From Rossellomorea sp. SC111 (GTDB lineage Bacteria > Bacillota > Bacilli > Bacillales > Bacillaceae_B), in assembly GCF_024733565.1 (NCBI RefSeq), contig NZ_JANIOC010000025.1:1-48134 (forward strand): a stretch of 48,134 nucleotides of DNA, given 5' to 3'. Numbering within the stretch: the first letter of the stretch is position 1; every line of letters begins with the position of its first letter. Positions 33,943 through 42,875 of the stretch are shown here, one piece after another. The position numbers were made by a program, and so were the translations under genes. The notes under the pieces were generated by a model, which worked only from the letters and a program-made list of their open reading frames with translations, was not told where the DNA came from and ran no database searches.

Positions 33943-34704
33943 TCACTGCCCATTTTTAAAATAGTACAATAAAACGCCTGCCGCAATGGCCACATTCAAT
34001 GATTCACTCTTACCGTAAATAGGGATGTAGAGGTTCCGGTCCGTTTCCTTTAAAAGGTCCTTCGACATGCCGTTCCCCTCATTCCCTACGATGAGGGCGT
34101 AAGAAGATTGCGGGCTGATCGAAGTGTACTCCACTCCATTTTCAAGAGCCGTCCCGTAAACGGGGATGCTGCGCTCTTTCAAGGCTGAAATGGTTTCAGG
34201 CAGCTCTTTCCTGACGATCGGGATATGAAAATGACTTCCTTGTGCCGAGCGTAACACTTTGGGATTATATGGATCCACCGTCCCTTTACCTAACACGACC
34301 ATATCGATTCCGGCTGCATCGGCTGTGCGGATGATCGTGCCGATATTCCCCGGATCCTGGAGACCGTCGAGCAGCATGAATGTGGCTGCCTTTTCCAGGT
34401 TATGCTCATTTTCTTTTTGCTTACAAATCGCAAAAACCCCTTGAGAGGTCTCGGTATCTGCCAGGACTTTCCCGACTTCATCCGATACCATGGTGACGGG
34501 AATCGAGTCCACCGTCCATTTCTTAGGAAGATCGATTCCTTCCACCACGATCAGTTCAAGGACCGTATCCTCCTGCTTTAATGCTTCTTCCACAAGGTGA
34601 AAGCCTTCAATGATATATGTACGGGTAAGATCCCGTTCTTTTTTCGTCAATAATTTCTTCCACTGCTTCACAACAGGATTTTTCGAGGATTGAATATACT
34701 TCAA
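33943..34704 (-). CDS. ysgA: SpoU-family RNA methyltransferase YsgA
   Basis: A 253-residue SPOUT (TrmH/SpoU) 2'-O-ribose methyltransferase, target RNA not shown. The chosen start is TTG at 34704, which follows AAAGGAG; the ATG at 34749 has no ribosome site and adds residues not seen in homologues. The N-terminal substrate-binding part includes YIIEGFHLVEEAL; the knotted catalytic domain has GLQDPGNIGTIIRTADAAG, LIVGNEGNGMSKDLL and LNVAIAAGVLLYYF, the three family motifs. Adjacent to sspI and pheS as in B. subtilis. Confidence 0.92.
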   Translation of the reverse strand: MKYIQSSKNPVVKQWKKLLTKKERDLTRTYIIEGFHLVEEALKQEDTVLELIVVEGIDLPKKWTVDSIPVTMVSDEVGKVLADTETSQGVFAICKQKENEHNLEKAATFMLLDGLQDPGNIGTIIRTADAAGIDMVVLGKGTVDPYNPKVLRSAQGSHFHIPIVRKELPETISALKERSIPVYGTALENGVEYTSISPQSSYALIVGNEGNGMSKDLLKETDRNLYIPIYGKSESLNVAIAAGVLLYYFKNGQ

Positions 34705-34828
34705 TCGTATCCGCTCCTTTTGATTACTATTCAAGGTCTCATTATACATGAACTTTCATACATAATAAATTCAATTTGAGACAAGATAACAATGAATTCC
34801 TCATCCTAGCAAAAAGGAGAAATGCGTG

Positions 34829-35050
34829 ATGAATCTTAACTTACGAAAAGCGATCATACACAATGTATCTGGAAACAACCAGGACGAATTGAGAGACACC
34901 ATCGTCGATGCCATCCAGGGTGGAGAAGAAAAAACCCTTCCAGGTCTCGGCGTACTCCTTGAAGTCTTCTGGCAAAATGCAGATCCAGAGGAGCAGAAAA
35001 TGGTTCTTGAAACATTAGAGGAATCATTGCAGCAGCAACAAATGCAGTAA
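34829..35050 (+). CDS. sspI: Small acid-soluble spore protein I
   Basis: A 73-residue protein matching SspI of spore-forming Bacillus ([49 protein letters not shown]). SspI is a minor spore-core protein. The ATG at 34829 and a GTG at 34826 are both possible after AAGGAG. It is a direct sign that the organism forms endospores. A sporulation (SigG) promoter would be expected, and a CATAATA -10-like box lies at 34761, but without a clear -35. It is divergent from ysgA and ends in its own terminator. Confidence 0.95.
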   Translation: MNLNLRKAIIHNVSGNNQDELRDTIVDAIQGGEEKTLPGLGVLLEVFWQNADPEEQKMVLETLEESLQQQQMQ

Positions 35051-35053
35051 AGG

Positions 35054-35084
35054 CAAGGGCAATCCTGAATCGGGGTTGCCCTTG
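35054..35084 (+). terminator. Terminator of sspI
   Basis: CAAGGGCAATCC pairs with GGGGTTGCCCTTG around a short loop directly after the sspI stop. The T-run (TTGTTTAAT) is weak. Confidence 0.75.
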
Positions 35085-35173
35085 TTTAATGGAAATGTGA
35101 AAACGAGTGTTTCAGTCCGACTCTTTCAGTGGTAATACAACATACATAAGGAAACGAAGGGGGAGACGCATGT

Positions 35174-35716
35174 ATGAGTCAAAAGAAAAGCGCATTATTG
35201 ATCATCGATATGATTAATACGTTTGATTTTCAGGGCGGAGAGGAATTATACGAGAACACAATGAACATCGTCGAAAACATTCGGGATCTGAAGAAGAAAG
35301 CGAAGGAAGCCGGGCTGCCGGTCATATATGTGAATGACAACTACGGCCTCTGGCAGGATAATATGAATGACATCATAGAGGAATGCAAAAAAGGGAAAGG
35401 AAAAGACGTGATCGAAAAGCTCCATCCCGATACAGACGATTATTTCATCATCAAACCGAAGCACTCCTGTTTCTTCGGGACACAGCTTGATATCCTGCTG
35501 CATCAGCTTGATGTGAAGCATCTGATTCTAACAGGGATCGCAGGTGACATTTGTGTGCTGTATACCGCCAATGATGCCTATATGAGGGAGTATGACATGT
35601 CGATTCCACAGGACTGCATGGCTTCGGAAACCGAAGAGGACAATGAAAGCGCGATCCGCATCATCCGAAAGACGATTGACGCAGATATGACATCCGCGAA
35701 AGACATGACTTTTTAA
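35174..35716 (+). CDS. Isochorismatase-family cysteine hydrolase
   Basis: A 180-residue protein of the isochorismatase/nicotinamidase superfamily. The catalytic triad positions are visible: D12 in LLIIDMIN, K95 in IIKPKHSCF and C127 in TGIAGDICVLYTANDA, with the expected cis-peptide G-I-A-G before it. The substrate is not known; nicotinamidase, isochorismatase and amidase activities occur in the family. It lies alone on the plus strand after sspI and converges on ysdC, sharing the terminator at 35730-35759. The start at 35174 follows AAGGGGGAGACGC, with about 7 nt spacing. Confidence 0.88.
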   Translation: MSQKKSALLIIDMINTFDFQGGEELYENTMNIVENIRDLKKKAKEAGLPVIYVNDNYGLWQDNMNDIIEECKKGKGKDVIEKLHPDTDDYFIIKPKHSCFFGTQLDILLHQLDVKHLILTGIAGDICVLYTANDAYMREYDMSIPQDCMASETEEDNESAIRIIRKTIDADMTSAKDMTF

Positions 35717-35729
35717 ATAAAGACAAAAT

Positions 35730-35759
35730 AAAGAGACCCTGATTCAAAAGGGTCTCTTT
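35730..35759. terminator. Bidirectional terminator between the hydrolase and ysdC
   Basis: AAAGAGACCCT (35730-35740) pairs with AGGGTCTCTTT (35749-35759) around an 8-nt loop between convergent genes. Confidence 0.88.
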
Positions 35760-35767
35760 CTCTGCTA

Positions 35768-36853
35768 TCAATCAAATGTAATCTTCGCAACAGTCTCTTT
35801 ATCAAGCTTCTTGATCACTTCTGTAATCAATTTAACGGTGTTTTCGTAATCATCACGATGCAACATCGCTGCATGTGAGTGGATATAACGTGTCGCAATG
35901 GTGATGGATAAGGCAGGAACTCCATTGGCTGTCAAATGGATGGCACCGGAATCCGTCCCACCTCCTGCGATGGCATCGAATTGATACGGAATGCTATGCT
36001 CATCCGCTGTATCCGTCACAAAGTCGCGAAGTCCCTTGTGGGAAACCATGGACGCATCATATAAAATGATCTGTGGACCTTCACCCATCTTACTTGATGC
36101 TTCCTTATCAGAAACACCAGGTGTGTCCCCAGCGATTCCAACGTCCACACCAAAGCCGATATCAGGCTGAATCTTGGCGGCAGCGGTTCTCGCTCCACGG
36201 AGACCAACCTCTTCCTGAACGGTACCGACTCCATATACGACGTTCGGATGACTTTCATCCTTCAGATTTCTCAGTACGTCGATGGCAATCGCACATCCGA
36301 TGCGGTTATCCCAAGCTTTGGCAAGGAGCATCTTCTCGTTGTTCATGACCGTGAATTCGAAATGGGGGACCACCATATCTCCCGGTTTCACTCCCCATTC
36401 CTGTACTTCCTCACGGCTTGATGCACCGATATCAATGAACATATCTTTGATGTCGACGGGTTTTTTACGTGCTTCAGGAGGCAGGATATGCGGCGGCTTG
36501 GAACCGATCACTCCTGTCACTTCCCCTTGGCTCGTCACGATCGTCACCCGCTGGGCAAGCATAACTTGTGACCACCAGCCACCTACGGTTTGAAAGCGAA
36601 GGAACCCCTTGCTGTCGATCTGGGTGATCATGAATCCGACTTCATCAAGATGTCCCGCCACCATGATCTTAGGACCGTTCTCATCGCCCACTTTTTTCGC
36701 GATCAGACTACCCAGATTATCTGTCGTCACTTCATCTGCAAACGGCTCTATGTATTTTTTCATGACTTCCCGTACTTCTCTCTCATTACCCGGTACACCC
36801 TTGGCATCGGTTAAATCTTTGAGCATTGTCAATGTTTCATCTAATTTCACCAT
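35768..36853 (-). CDS. ysdC: M42-family glutamyl/leucyl aminopeptidase YsdC
   Basis: A 361-residue metallo-aminopeptidase of family M42 (TET-forming). Metal and catalytic residues visible are H68 and D70 in [12 protein letters not shown]182 in AKAWDNRIG, the E214-E215 pair in [11 protein letters not shown]237 in GVDVGIAGD, and a late His in [13 protein letters not shown]. The PDZ-like insert (about 75-160) that shapes the TET complex is present. It probably degrades peptides in the cytoplasm. Position next to ysdB is as in B. subtilis. Confidence 0.93.
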   Translation of the reverse strand: MVKLDETLTMLKDLTDAKGVPGNEREVREVMKKYIEPFADEVTTDNLGSLIAKKVGDENGPKIMVAGHLDEVGFMITQIDSKGFLRFQTVGGWWSQVMLAQRVTIVTSQGEVTGVIGSKPPHILPPEARKKPVDIKDMFIDIGASSREEVQEWGVKPGDMVVPHFEFTVMNNEKMLLAKAWDNRIGCAIAIDVLRNLKDESHPNVVYGVGTVQEEVGLRGARTAAAKIQPDIGFGVDVGIAGDTPGVSDKEASSKMGEGPQIILYDASMVSHKGLRDFVTDTADEHSIPYQFDAIAGGGTDSGAIHLTANGVPALSITIATRYIHSHAAMLHRDDYENTVKLITEVIKKLDKETVAKITFD

Positions 36854-36945
36854 TATTTCGACCCCCTAAATTGTTTTACCTTTTCATTATACTAAAACCT
36901 GTGTGATTCATCAAAATTTCCTGAATCTTCTTTAGACTCATTCTT

Positions 36946-37434
36946 TTAATATCCTTCTTTTTGACGATTATAATTCACTTCATTTTTCTTCACATACGCA
37001 TCGAACACTTCTTCATGTGTGAACCCGAGCAGTTCGCCAAGGTACACGTAGTGCCTGAATAATTCCTGGAAATGTTCAACCGAACGCTCTTCAGCAAAGT
37101 GGTTGGCATATTTGAATACTTCCATGAATTGCTTTGTCACATCCTCATTTGTATAATTCGTCTCTCCTATATCAAATTGTTGGATGCCGATTTCGATTCC
37201 CAGTGACAGGATAAAATGGACCCCGTCCACGAATTCTTCGAGGATCACTTCCTTAGATGAAGAAGGTTTCGTACTCCAGAACTTGAAGCTTCTCGTTTCG
37301 TTGGCCAGTTCCCCTACCTCAACCAGCAAGGCAAGTATTTTTTTGTCGATCAGATTTTCTTGTTCCAGGCCGTGCTCCTCTTCGATATGTTGATCAAGTT
37401 TCTTCTGCATGTCCAATAATTTTTCAATATTCAT
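36946..37434 (-). CDS. dUTP diphosphatase, all-alpha dUTPase_2 family
   Basis: A 162-residue all-alpha NTP pyrophosphohydrolase of the dimeric dUTPase type, hydrolysing dUTP to dUMP and so limiting uracil in DNA. Metal-binding acidic positions are E39 and E42 in LVEVGELANETRSFKFW and E66/E67 and D70 in LEEFVDGVHF; this pattern is that of the dUTPase_2 (MazG-like) family, not of trimeric Dut. The start ATG at 37434 follows AGGGGAG. In some Bacillaceae such genes occur at this locus between ysdC and ysdB. Confidence 0.88.
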   Translation of the reverse strand: MNIEKLLDMQKKLDQHIEEEHGLEQENLIDKKILALLVEVGELANETRSFKFWSTKPSSSKEVILEEFVDGVHFILSLGIEIGIQQFDIGETNYTNEDVTKQFMEVFKYANHFAEERSVEHFQELFRHYVYLGELLGFTHEEVFDAYVKKNEVNYNRQKEGY

Positions 37435-37514
37435 ATGATATCTCCCCTAACGATGCCTTTATTTCTTACACACCCTCTTAGTATGACAAATTTTTAAACA
37501 AATTTATAATAATA

Positions 37515-37540
37515 TGAAACCTTTTTCTGTTTTGACCGTA
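37515..37540 (+). promoter_or_regulatory. SigW-type promoter of ysdB
   Basis: TGAAAC (37515-37520), 16 nt, CGTA (37537-37540) is a textbook SigW promoter. It lies 40 nt ahead of the ysdB start. B. subtilis ysdB is known to be in the SigW regulon, so this supports the same control. The presence of these boxes also excludes the ATG at 37514 as the start of ysdB. Confidence 0.92.
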
Positions 37541-37579
37541 AATAATAGTGGAAGAAATATGCCTATGGAGGTAATGGTT

Positions 37580-37978
37580 ATGCTTTGGCTTATTCGGTTA
37601 GTGCTTTTCATCCTTATTCTTTATCTTTTATACAGCAGCGTGAAATATATTATCAACCCAAAGCGAAAACTGGAGCTTGCCCAGGAGCAGAAACGATTCT
37701 ATTTTCTCGATGATCAGGAAAATGTGCGGAAGAATTTTCACATAACGTATAAAGGTGTAAGATTTGAAGGGGAAAAATATCTTGGTGCAACGGAGAAGTC
37801 ATTCGACGTGGTTTCCATATTCGTATGGACCAAACATGTTTCCTCATTAAAAGGTCTTACCCGGGAGGATTTCGAATACCTCCACAACGAAATCAAAGAA
37901 AGATATCCGAATGCCAAACTCGACTGGAAAAGCCCGATCCACGAGTTCCTTCAAAAATCCCAACAAAAAAACGACTAG
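37580..37978 (+). CDS. ysdB: SigW-regulated membrane protein YsdB
   Basis: A 132-residue protein beginning MLWLIRLVLFILILYLLYSSVKYI, one membrane helix, followed by a cytoplasmic region, KRKLELAQEQKRFYFLDDQENVRKNFHITYKGVRFEGEKYLG, matching B. subtilis YsdB. YsdB is a SigW-regulated protein; its mechanism is not clear to me. I chose ATG at 37580, exactly 7 nt after GGAGGT (37567-37572); an upstream ATG at 37574 is too close to the ribosome site. The gene is controlled by the promoter at 37515-37540 and ends inside the terminator hairpin shared with ytxB. Confidence 0.93.
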   Translation: MLWLIRLVLFILILYLLYSSVKYIINPKRKLELAQEQKRFYFLDDQENVRKNFHITYKGVRFEGEKYLGATEKSFDVVSIFVWTKHVSSLKGLTREDFEYLHNEIKERYPNAKLDWKSPIHEFLQKSQQKND

Positions 37979-37995
37979 CAGAGCTGGTCGTTTTT
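37967..37995. terminator. Bidirectional terminator ysdB / ytxB, overlapping the ysdB stop
   Basis: AAAAACGAC (37967-37975) pairs with GTCGTTTTT (37987-37995) and AGC with GCT inside. The ysdB stop codon TAG (37976-37978) lies in the loop side, so the coding sequence ends within the hairpin. Convergent ytxB uses the other strand. Confidence 0.88.
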
Positions 37996-38000
37996 CATTT

Positions 38001-38570
38001 TTATTTACCCGGAAAAAACTCTCTCCATTGAATGACTCTGACTTTTTCTCTTAAAAGGTAAAATAGGACGATGAGTGCGATGAAGATCATGACGAGAATG
38101 GGAGGGGAAAATTGTTTGATGTATTGGCCGAAGACCGTGAAAAAGAAAGCCAGGGGAATGTTAGAAAGGACGGAAGCGCGAATGAAGGGTTTGAGCTCCT
38201 TCTTCCGCTCGAGCAAGCAAAGATTCAAGAGCTGATAGTGGACAAAGGGAATCAGCCTGAGAACTGCAATCTGACCCGTGGTGAGAGTGGCATTCCGGCC
38301 GAACCACTTTTCCTTCATCCTCAGGAGCTTTTCATAAAACGATTTGAAACTTTTAATGACAAAGTAAAAAGTGACAGATAAGAGCGTTAATCCGATCAAT
38401 GAATACAGAGTGCCAAAGAGGCTTCCGAACAGAACCCCTCCTGCCATGCAGACAAGGGCGACGGGAATGAACAGGAACTGCCTAAGGACGTGGAACAAAA
38501 TAAATAAAACAGGAGCCATATACCCGCTTGCTTCCATCAGGGCGAATGCAGCTACCAACCGTTCGTCCAT
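38001..38570 (-). CDS. ytxB: TVP38/TMEM64-family membrane protein (YtxB-like)
   Basis: A 189-residue protein with five to six hydrophobic segments, of the TVP38/TMEM64 (DedA-like, VTT) family, thought to move lipids or to help ion homeostasis. Family features are the re-entrant FHVLRQFLFIPVALVCMAGGVLFGSLFGTLYSLIG and the later RLIPFVHYQLLNL. I chose ATG at 38570, 10 nt after AAGGAGGT. It resembles B. subtilis YtxB; the gene lies here beside ysdA rather than beside ytxC. Confidence 0.82.
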   Translation of the reverse strand: MDERLVAAFALMEASGYMAPVLFILFHVLRQFLFIPVALVCMAGGVLFGSLFGTLYSLIGLTLLSVTFYFVIKSFKSFYEKLLRMKEKWFGRNATLTTGQIAVLRLIPFVHYQLLNLCLLERKKELKPFIRASVLSNIPLAFFFTVFGQYIKQFSPPILVMIFIALIVLFYLLREKVRVIQWREFFPGK

Positions 38571-38665
38571 GGCTAACGCGACCTCCTTCTGCTTTTCTAA
38601 GCTGTTTCTACACACTCTCTATATAGTATGTAGGAGAGACGGGTTAAAGAATGAAAACTTTGGTT

Positions 38666-38944
38666 TCAGAGGTTCGCATTCAGCCAAATGAATAGCACGG
38701 AATGCAGCATCACGAGGAGCGGAAATCCGATGGCAAACTGTTTGTGTTTGGTTTTATGACGGTACACCTTCATCCCTATGTAAGCCCCGACACTTCCCCC
38801 TACAATGGCAACCTGCCACAATACCCGTTCACTGATACGATATTCGTGTCGTTGTGCTTTTCTTTTATCCCTTCCCATGACCGTAAACCCGATGATGTTG
38901 ATGATAACGGCATATAGATATAAAATCCCTGATAATGCATCCAT
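38666..38944 (-). CDS. ysdA: YsdA, DUF1294 membrane protein
   Basis: A 92-residue membrane protein with three hydrophobic segments, matching YsdA (DUF1294). Conserved GRDKRKAQRHEYRISERVLWQVAIVGGSVGAYIGMKVYRHKTKH is diagnostic: the basic loop and the GGSxGAxxG helix. Function unknown. It lies downstream of the rplT terminator on the same strand, with a modest ribosome site (CAGGT). Confidence 0.92.
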   Translation of the reverse strand: MDALSGILYLYAVIINIIGFTVMGRDKRKAQRHEYRISERVLWQVAIVGGSVGAYIGMKVYRHKTKHKQFAIGFPLLVMLHSVLFIWLNANL

Positions 38945-38979
38945 GAGTTTTACCTGCTTTCTGCTGTTTATGATATAAG

Positions 38980-39006
38980 AAAGGACCGGCCAGTGGCCAG
39001 TCCTTT
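38980..39006 (-). terminator. Terminator of infC-rpmI-rplT
   Basis: AAAGGACTGGCC pairs with GGCCGGTCCTTT (one G-U) around a 3-nt loop 27 nt after the rplT stop. The tail (CTTATATC) has few T, so leakage into ysdA is possible. Confidence 0.75.
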
Positions 39007-39032
39007 TAATCTGCTGTTTTCGTCAGCAGTTA

Positions 39033-39410
<378 letters not shown>

Positions 39411-39420
39411 CTATTACTTC

Positions 39421-39621
39421 TTATTTTAGGTTGTCAAGCATATGACGAATGCGTTTGAAATCTCCTTTAGAGACAACAGCCGCTTTACGTAGCTTACGCT
39501 TTGCTTTAGTAGATTTGTTTGCGAATAAGTGGCTTGTGTAAGCGTGTGAACGTTTAAGTTTACCAGAACCTGTTTTCTTGAAACGCTTAGCTGAGCCGCG
39601 GTGAGTTTTCATTTTTGGCAT
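39421..39621 (-). CDS. rpmI: Ribosomal protein bL35
   Basis: A 66-residue basic protein of the large subunit with the family start [30 protein letters not shown] and a C-terminal helix MLDNLK. Second gene of infC-rpmI-rplT, 28 nt upstream of rplT, with a GAGGAAAAGC ribosome site. Confidence 0.98.
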   Translation of the reverse strand: MPKMKTHRGSAKRFKKTGSGKLKRSHAYTSHLFANKSTKAKRKLRKAAVVSKGDFKRIRHMLDNLK

Positions 39622-39644
39622 GATGCTTTTCCTCCTCGGGTCCT

Positions 39645-40163
39645 TTATTTTTCGTTAACTGGTGCAAGCACCAAGAACATACTACGACCATCCATTTTCG
39701 GTTTTGATTCAACGGTTGCTACATCTTTACACTCATCACTGAAGCGATCCAGAACGCGTTGACCAATTTCTTTGTGCGTGATCGCACGACCTTTAAATCG
39801 GATTGACGCTTTAACTTTGTCTCCTTTTTCAAGGAACTTACGAGCATTACGAAGCTTAGTGTTGAAATCATGTTCATCAATCGTCGGGCTTAGGCGCACC
39901 TCTTTAAGATTGATGATCTTCTGATTCTTACGTGCTTCTTTTTCTTTCTTCTGTTGTTCAAACTTAAACTTACCGTAGTCCATGATACGAGCAACGGGTG
40001 GTTTTGCATTTGGAGCAACAAGAACAAGATCAAGGTTTACACGTTCAGCAATTTCAAGAGCTTCATTCTTGGATTTGATTCCAAGCTGCTCACCGTTTTG
40101 ATCGATAAGACGTACTTCACGGGCACGAATCGTTTCGTTTAAGATCATGTCTTTGCTAATAAT
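39645..40163 (-). CDS. infC: Translation initiation factor IF-3 (AUU start)
   Basis: IF-3 binds the 30S subunit and checks start-codon pairing. The most upstream open-frame start, TTG at 40175, overlaps the ribosome site GGAGGTG (40167-40173) and cannot be used. The next codons are ATT (40163) and ATT (40160), then AGC-AAA-GAC-ATG: an AUU start giving MISKDM or MSKDM, as in Geobacillus and E. coli, where AUU is used for self-control by IF-3. I give 40163; 40160 is equally possible and has better spacing (6 nt). The two IF-3 domains (to about 85; then the C-terminal domain with [12 protein letters not shown]) are complete. Confidence 0.95.
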   Translation of the reverse strand: MISKDMILNETIRAREVRLIDQNGEQLGIKSKNEALEIAERVNLDLVLVAPNAKPPVARIMDYGKFKFEQQKKEKEARKNQKIINLKEVRLSPTIDEHDFNTKLRNARKFLEKGDKVKASIRFKGRAITHKEIGQRVLDRFSDECKDVATVESKPKMDGRSMFLVLAPVNEK

Positions 40164-40175
40164 TAGCACCTCCAA

Positions 40176-40393
40176 GGTTTATTAAAAGAATACACGGCTT
40201 TGGCCGACGCACTCGCGTCCTTTTTTGCGTGCAACACACAAAAAAAGATGCGAGTGTCGAAACACCCGCACCTGATTATTAAGCATATATTAATGGCTTT
40301 AATAGTCAATCACATACCTGTAAACAGCTTTAACGCGTTATTCAGGTGAGAAGCGGGTAGCTCCTGCTTGTACCAAACTGTATTCAATTCACC
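40176..40393 (-). ncRNA. infC operon leader (L20 leader) with attenuator
   Basis: About 215 nt of leader separate the promoter from infC, as in other Bacillus infC operons where bL20 binds and provokes termination. A strong terminator, GTGCGGGTGT with ACACTCGCAT around TTCG and eight or more T, lies at 40238-40272, well ahead of infC. Upstream is a GC-poor antiterminator-like stretch. I identify the leader by position and terminator; I did not check the bL20-binding site base by base. Confidence 0.8.
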
Positions 40394-40399
40394 TTAGAT

Positions 40400-40428
40400 A
40401 ATATATCACATGACAATACCGCTGTCAA
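40400..40428 (-). promoter_or_regulatory. SigA promoter of infC-rpmI-rplT
   Basis: On the minus strand TTGACA (40423-40428), 17 nt, TATATT (40400-40405). Transcription should begin near 40393. Confidence 0.92.
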
Positions 40429-40507
40429 ATAATCATTTATTATCACAACGTATTTCATAATATCAGACATCTTAGGAGAGTGCAACAGTTTTTTGAAATT
40501 TAATGGG

Positions 40508-40572
40508 GAGGGACGGACCTCCAATGGAAGCATCAGTGTAAATCATAATGACCATTTGGAGGTCCGTCCCTC
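40508..40572. repeat. Long hairpin with GGGACGGACCTCC arms after thrS
   Basis: GAGGGACGGACCTCCAATGG (40508-40527) is the inverse complement of 40552-40572 apart from one extra base, enclosing 24 nt. It starts 9 nt after the thrS stop. There is no T-run beside it on the minus strand, so it is not an ordinary rho-independent terminator. Sequences with GGGACGGACCTC arms occur in many Bacillaceae intergenic regions as I remember them, so it may be a short mobile or repeated hairpin that serves here as a 3' end. Confidence 0.8.
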
Positions 40573-40580
40573 TTCTATTC

Positions 40581-42512
40581 TTAGCGATTCGCTTCTTTTG
40601 TGATGTGGGCGATGAATTCGTCAAGGGAGATGGTTTCGGATTTCTGTTCTCCGTATTTACGGACGTTGACGGCCGTTTCCTTGATTTCATTGTCTCCCAC
40701 TACAAGCATGTAAGGGACTTTGCTCATCTGTGCTTCACGGATCTTGTAGCCGATTTTTTCATTACGGTCATCGATATCGACACGAAGCCCTTCAGCCTGA
40801 AGCTGTTCTTTCACTTCTTTCGCGTAGTCGAAGTGGACATCCGGAGAAACCGGGATCACTTGAACCTGCGTTGGAGCAAGCCATGTAGGGAATGCCCCTT
40901 TGTATTCCTCAATCAGGAAGGCCACGAAGCGTTCCATAGTGGATACGACTCCACGGTGGATCACGACAGGACGGTGTTGCTTCCCGTCTTCCCCTACATA
41001 TGTTAAGTCAAAGCGCTCAGGCAATAAGAAGTCCAGTTGAACAGTGGATAACGTTTCTTCCTTGCCAAGGGCCGTTTTCACTTGAACATCCAGTTTAGGG
41101 CCGTAGAATGCCGCTTCCCCTTCTGCTTCGAAATACTCCACATCCAGTTCATCCATCGCTTCCTTGATCATGCCTTGTGCACGGTTCCACATTTCATCAT
41201 CATCGAAGTACTTCTCAGTATCTTCCGGATCACGATAAGAAAGACGGAAAGAATAATCATTCAGATCGAAGTCTTTGTACACTTCCTGAACAAGGCGCAC
41301 GACACGCTTGAATTCTTCCTTGATTTGATCCGGGCGCACGAAGATATGGGCATCATTCAGAGTCATCCCGCGAACACGCTGAAGTCCTGACAGGGCACCT
41401 GACAACTCGTAACGGTGCATCGTCCCAAGTTCGGCGATACGGATCGGAAGCTCACGGTAGCTGTGGATGCCATTTTTGTAAATCATCATATGATGCGGAC
41501 AGTTCATCGGGCGAAGGACAAGATCTTCATTATCCATTTCCATGACCGGGAACATGTTTTCCTGATAGTGATCCCAGTGACCGCTTGTTTTGTATAACTC
41601 TACGCTACCCATGATCGGAGTGTAGACGTGGTCGTAACCCAGACGCTCTTCTTTATCGACGATATAACGTTCGATGATGCGTCGGATCGTCGCACCTTTA
41701 GGCAGCCACATAGGAAGACCTTGTCCCACTTTTTGTGAGTTCATGAACAGATTCAATTCTTTTCCGATCTTACGGTGATCACGCTCTTTCGCTTCTTCAA
41801 GAAGGCGAAGATGCTCTTCAAGGTCTTCCTTCTTGAAGAACGCCGTACCGTAAATCCGTTGAAGCATTTTGTTATCGCTGTTTCCACGCCAGTAAGCGCC
41901 GGCAATGCTTAACAGCTTGAATTCCTTGACTTTATTTGTTGACGGGATGTGGACCCCACGGCAAAGGTCGAAGAATTCACCCTGCTCATAAATGGAAACC
42001 TGCTCCCCTTCTGGAATGGCTTCAAGCAGTTCAAGCTTGTACTCGTCTCCGATCCCCTCAAATATTTTCTGCGCTTCATCGCGGCTGACTTCTTTACGGA
42101 CCACCTCTAAGTTTTCTCCTGTGATCTTCTTCATTTCCTTCTCGATCACCGGAAGATCCTCGGGAGTGAACGTATGCTCTGAATCGATATCGTAATAGAA
42201 CCCGCCTTCGATGACCGGACCGATCCCAAGCTTCGTTTCAGGATATAAACGTTTGATGGCCTGTGCCATTAAATGGGCCGTACTGTGACGAAGGACTTCA
42301 AGGGCATCCGCTGAAGGAGCCGTCACGATTTCAATCGCTCCATCTTCCTGAATCCCTGTACGCAGGTCGATCATTCCACCATTTATTTTTCCAGCAAGCG
42401 CCTTCTTCTTCAGTCCGGGACTGATGGACGCTGCGATCTCTTCTGTCGTCGTCCCTTTAGGAAACTCCTTGACATTACCATCCGGGAACTGCATCTTCAC
42501 TACTTCTGACAT
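40581..42512 (-). CDS. thrS: Threonyl-tRNA synthetase
   Basis: A 643-residue class II synthetase charging tRNA-Thr. It begins with a TGS domain (about 1-64), then the editing domain with [16 protein letters not shown], then the catalytic core with the zinc-binding [13 protein letters not shown] and [13 protein letters not shown], and the late zinc histidine in [14 protein letters not shown]; the anticodon-binding domain is at the C-terminus (QVQVIPVSP onward). It is preceded by a Thr T-box and transcribed alone. Length normal; it is followed by the hairpin at 40508-40572. Confidence 0.98.
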   Translation of the reverse strand: MSEVVKMQFPDGNVKEFPKGTTTEEIAASISPGLKKKALAGKINGGMIDLRTGIQEDGAIEIVTAPSADALEVLRHSTAHLMAQAIKRLYPETKLGIGPVIEGGFYYDIDSEHTFTPEDLPVIEKEMKKITGENLEVVRKEVSRDEAQKIFEGIGDEYKLELLEAIPEGEQVSIYEQGEFFDLCRGVHIPSTNKVKEFKLLSIAGAYWRGNSDNKMLQRIYGTAFFKKEDLEEHLRLLEEAKERDHRKIGKELNLFMNSQKVGQGLPMWLPKGATIRRIIERYIVDKEERLGYDHVYTPIMGSVELYKTSGHWDHYQENMFPVMEMDNEDLVLRPMNCPHHMMIYKNGIHSYRELPIRIAELGTMHRYELSGALSGLQRVRGMTLNDAHIFVRPDQIKEEFKRVVRLVQEVYKDFDLNDYSFRLSYRDPEDTEKYFDDDEMWNRAQGMIKEAMDELDVEYFEAEGEAAFYGPKLDVQVKTALGKEETLSTVQLDFLLPERFDLTYVGEDGKQHRPVVIHRGVVSTMERFVAFLIEEYKGAFPTWLAPTQVQVIPVSPDVHFDYAKEVKEQLQAEGLRVDIDDRNEKIGYKIREAQMSKVPYMLVVGDNEIKETAVNVRKYGEQKSETISLDEFIAHITKEANR

Positions 42513-42545
42513 GTGCTTTCACTCCTTAAAATATCTTTATACAAC

Positions 42546-42838
42546 ATAAAAAACCCCGCCCCTTCACGTTTGAAGGGACGAGGTTAATAAATAAACTCGT
42601 GGTTCCACCCAACTTCTCACTGTCCTGGTTTAAAGACAATGACTTCATTGAAAAAGAATAACGACATTTAGCCGTCAATCATTACTGTGAACCGGATCAG
42701 GTTCCGTTCATGATTGAAGTTCCGAGGTGGTAAATATCACTACCGAATTAGGAAGCTTGCAGCCTGGAGACTTCCCTCTCTGTGAATGAATAGGAATATT
42801 GTTGTCCTCATCATAACCTTTATTTATTGACTTATTAT
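42546..42838 (-). ncRNA. T-box leader of thrS
   Basis: The T-box GGGTGGAACCACG lies at 42598-42610 (minus strand), with the terminator 42552-42585 (AACC-TCGTCCCTTCA / TGAAGGGGCGGGGTT) and a T-run after it. In stem I an ACC codon (42729-42731) precedes ACCTC, just as UUC does in the pheST leader; it is the candidate threonine specifier. Uncharged tRNA-Thr should favour read-through into thrS. Confidence 0.95.
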
Positions 42839-42844
42839 GTAGGT

Positions 42845-42873
42845 ATTATAATCGGTTATGTTTTGAAAAGCAA
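42845..42873 (-). promoter_or_regulatory. SigA promoter of the thrS leader
   Basis: On the minus strand TTGCTT (42868-42873), 17 nt, TATAAT (42845-42850). The -35 box directly follows the ytxC stop. Confidence 0.75.
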
Positions 42874-42875
42874 GC

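Noticed and set aside
34738..34767. SigG promoter of sspI
   Set aside because: CATAATA fits the -10 element, but no acceptable -35 at the right spacing was found, so it is mentioned only in the gene entry.
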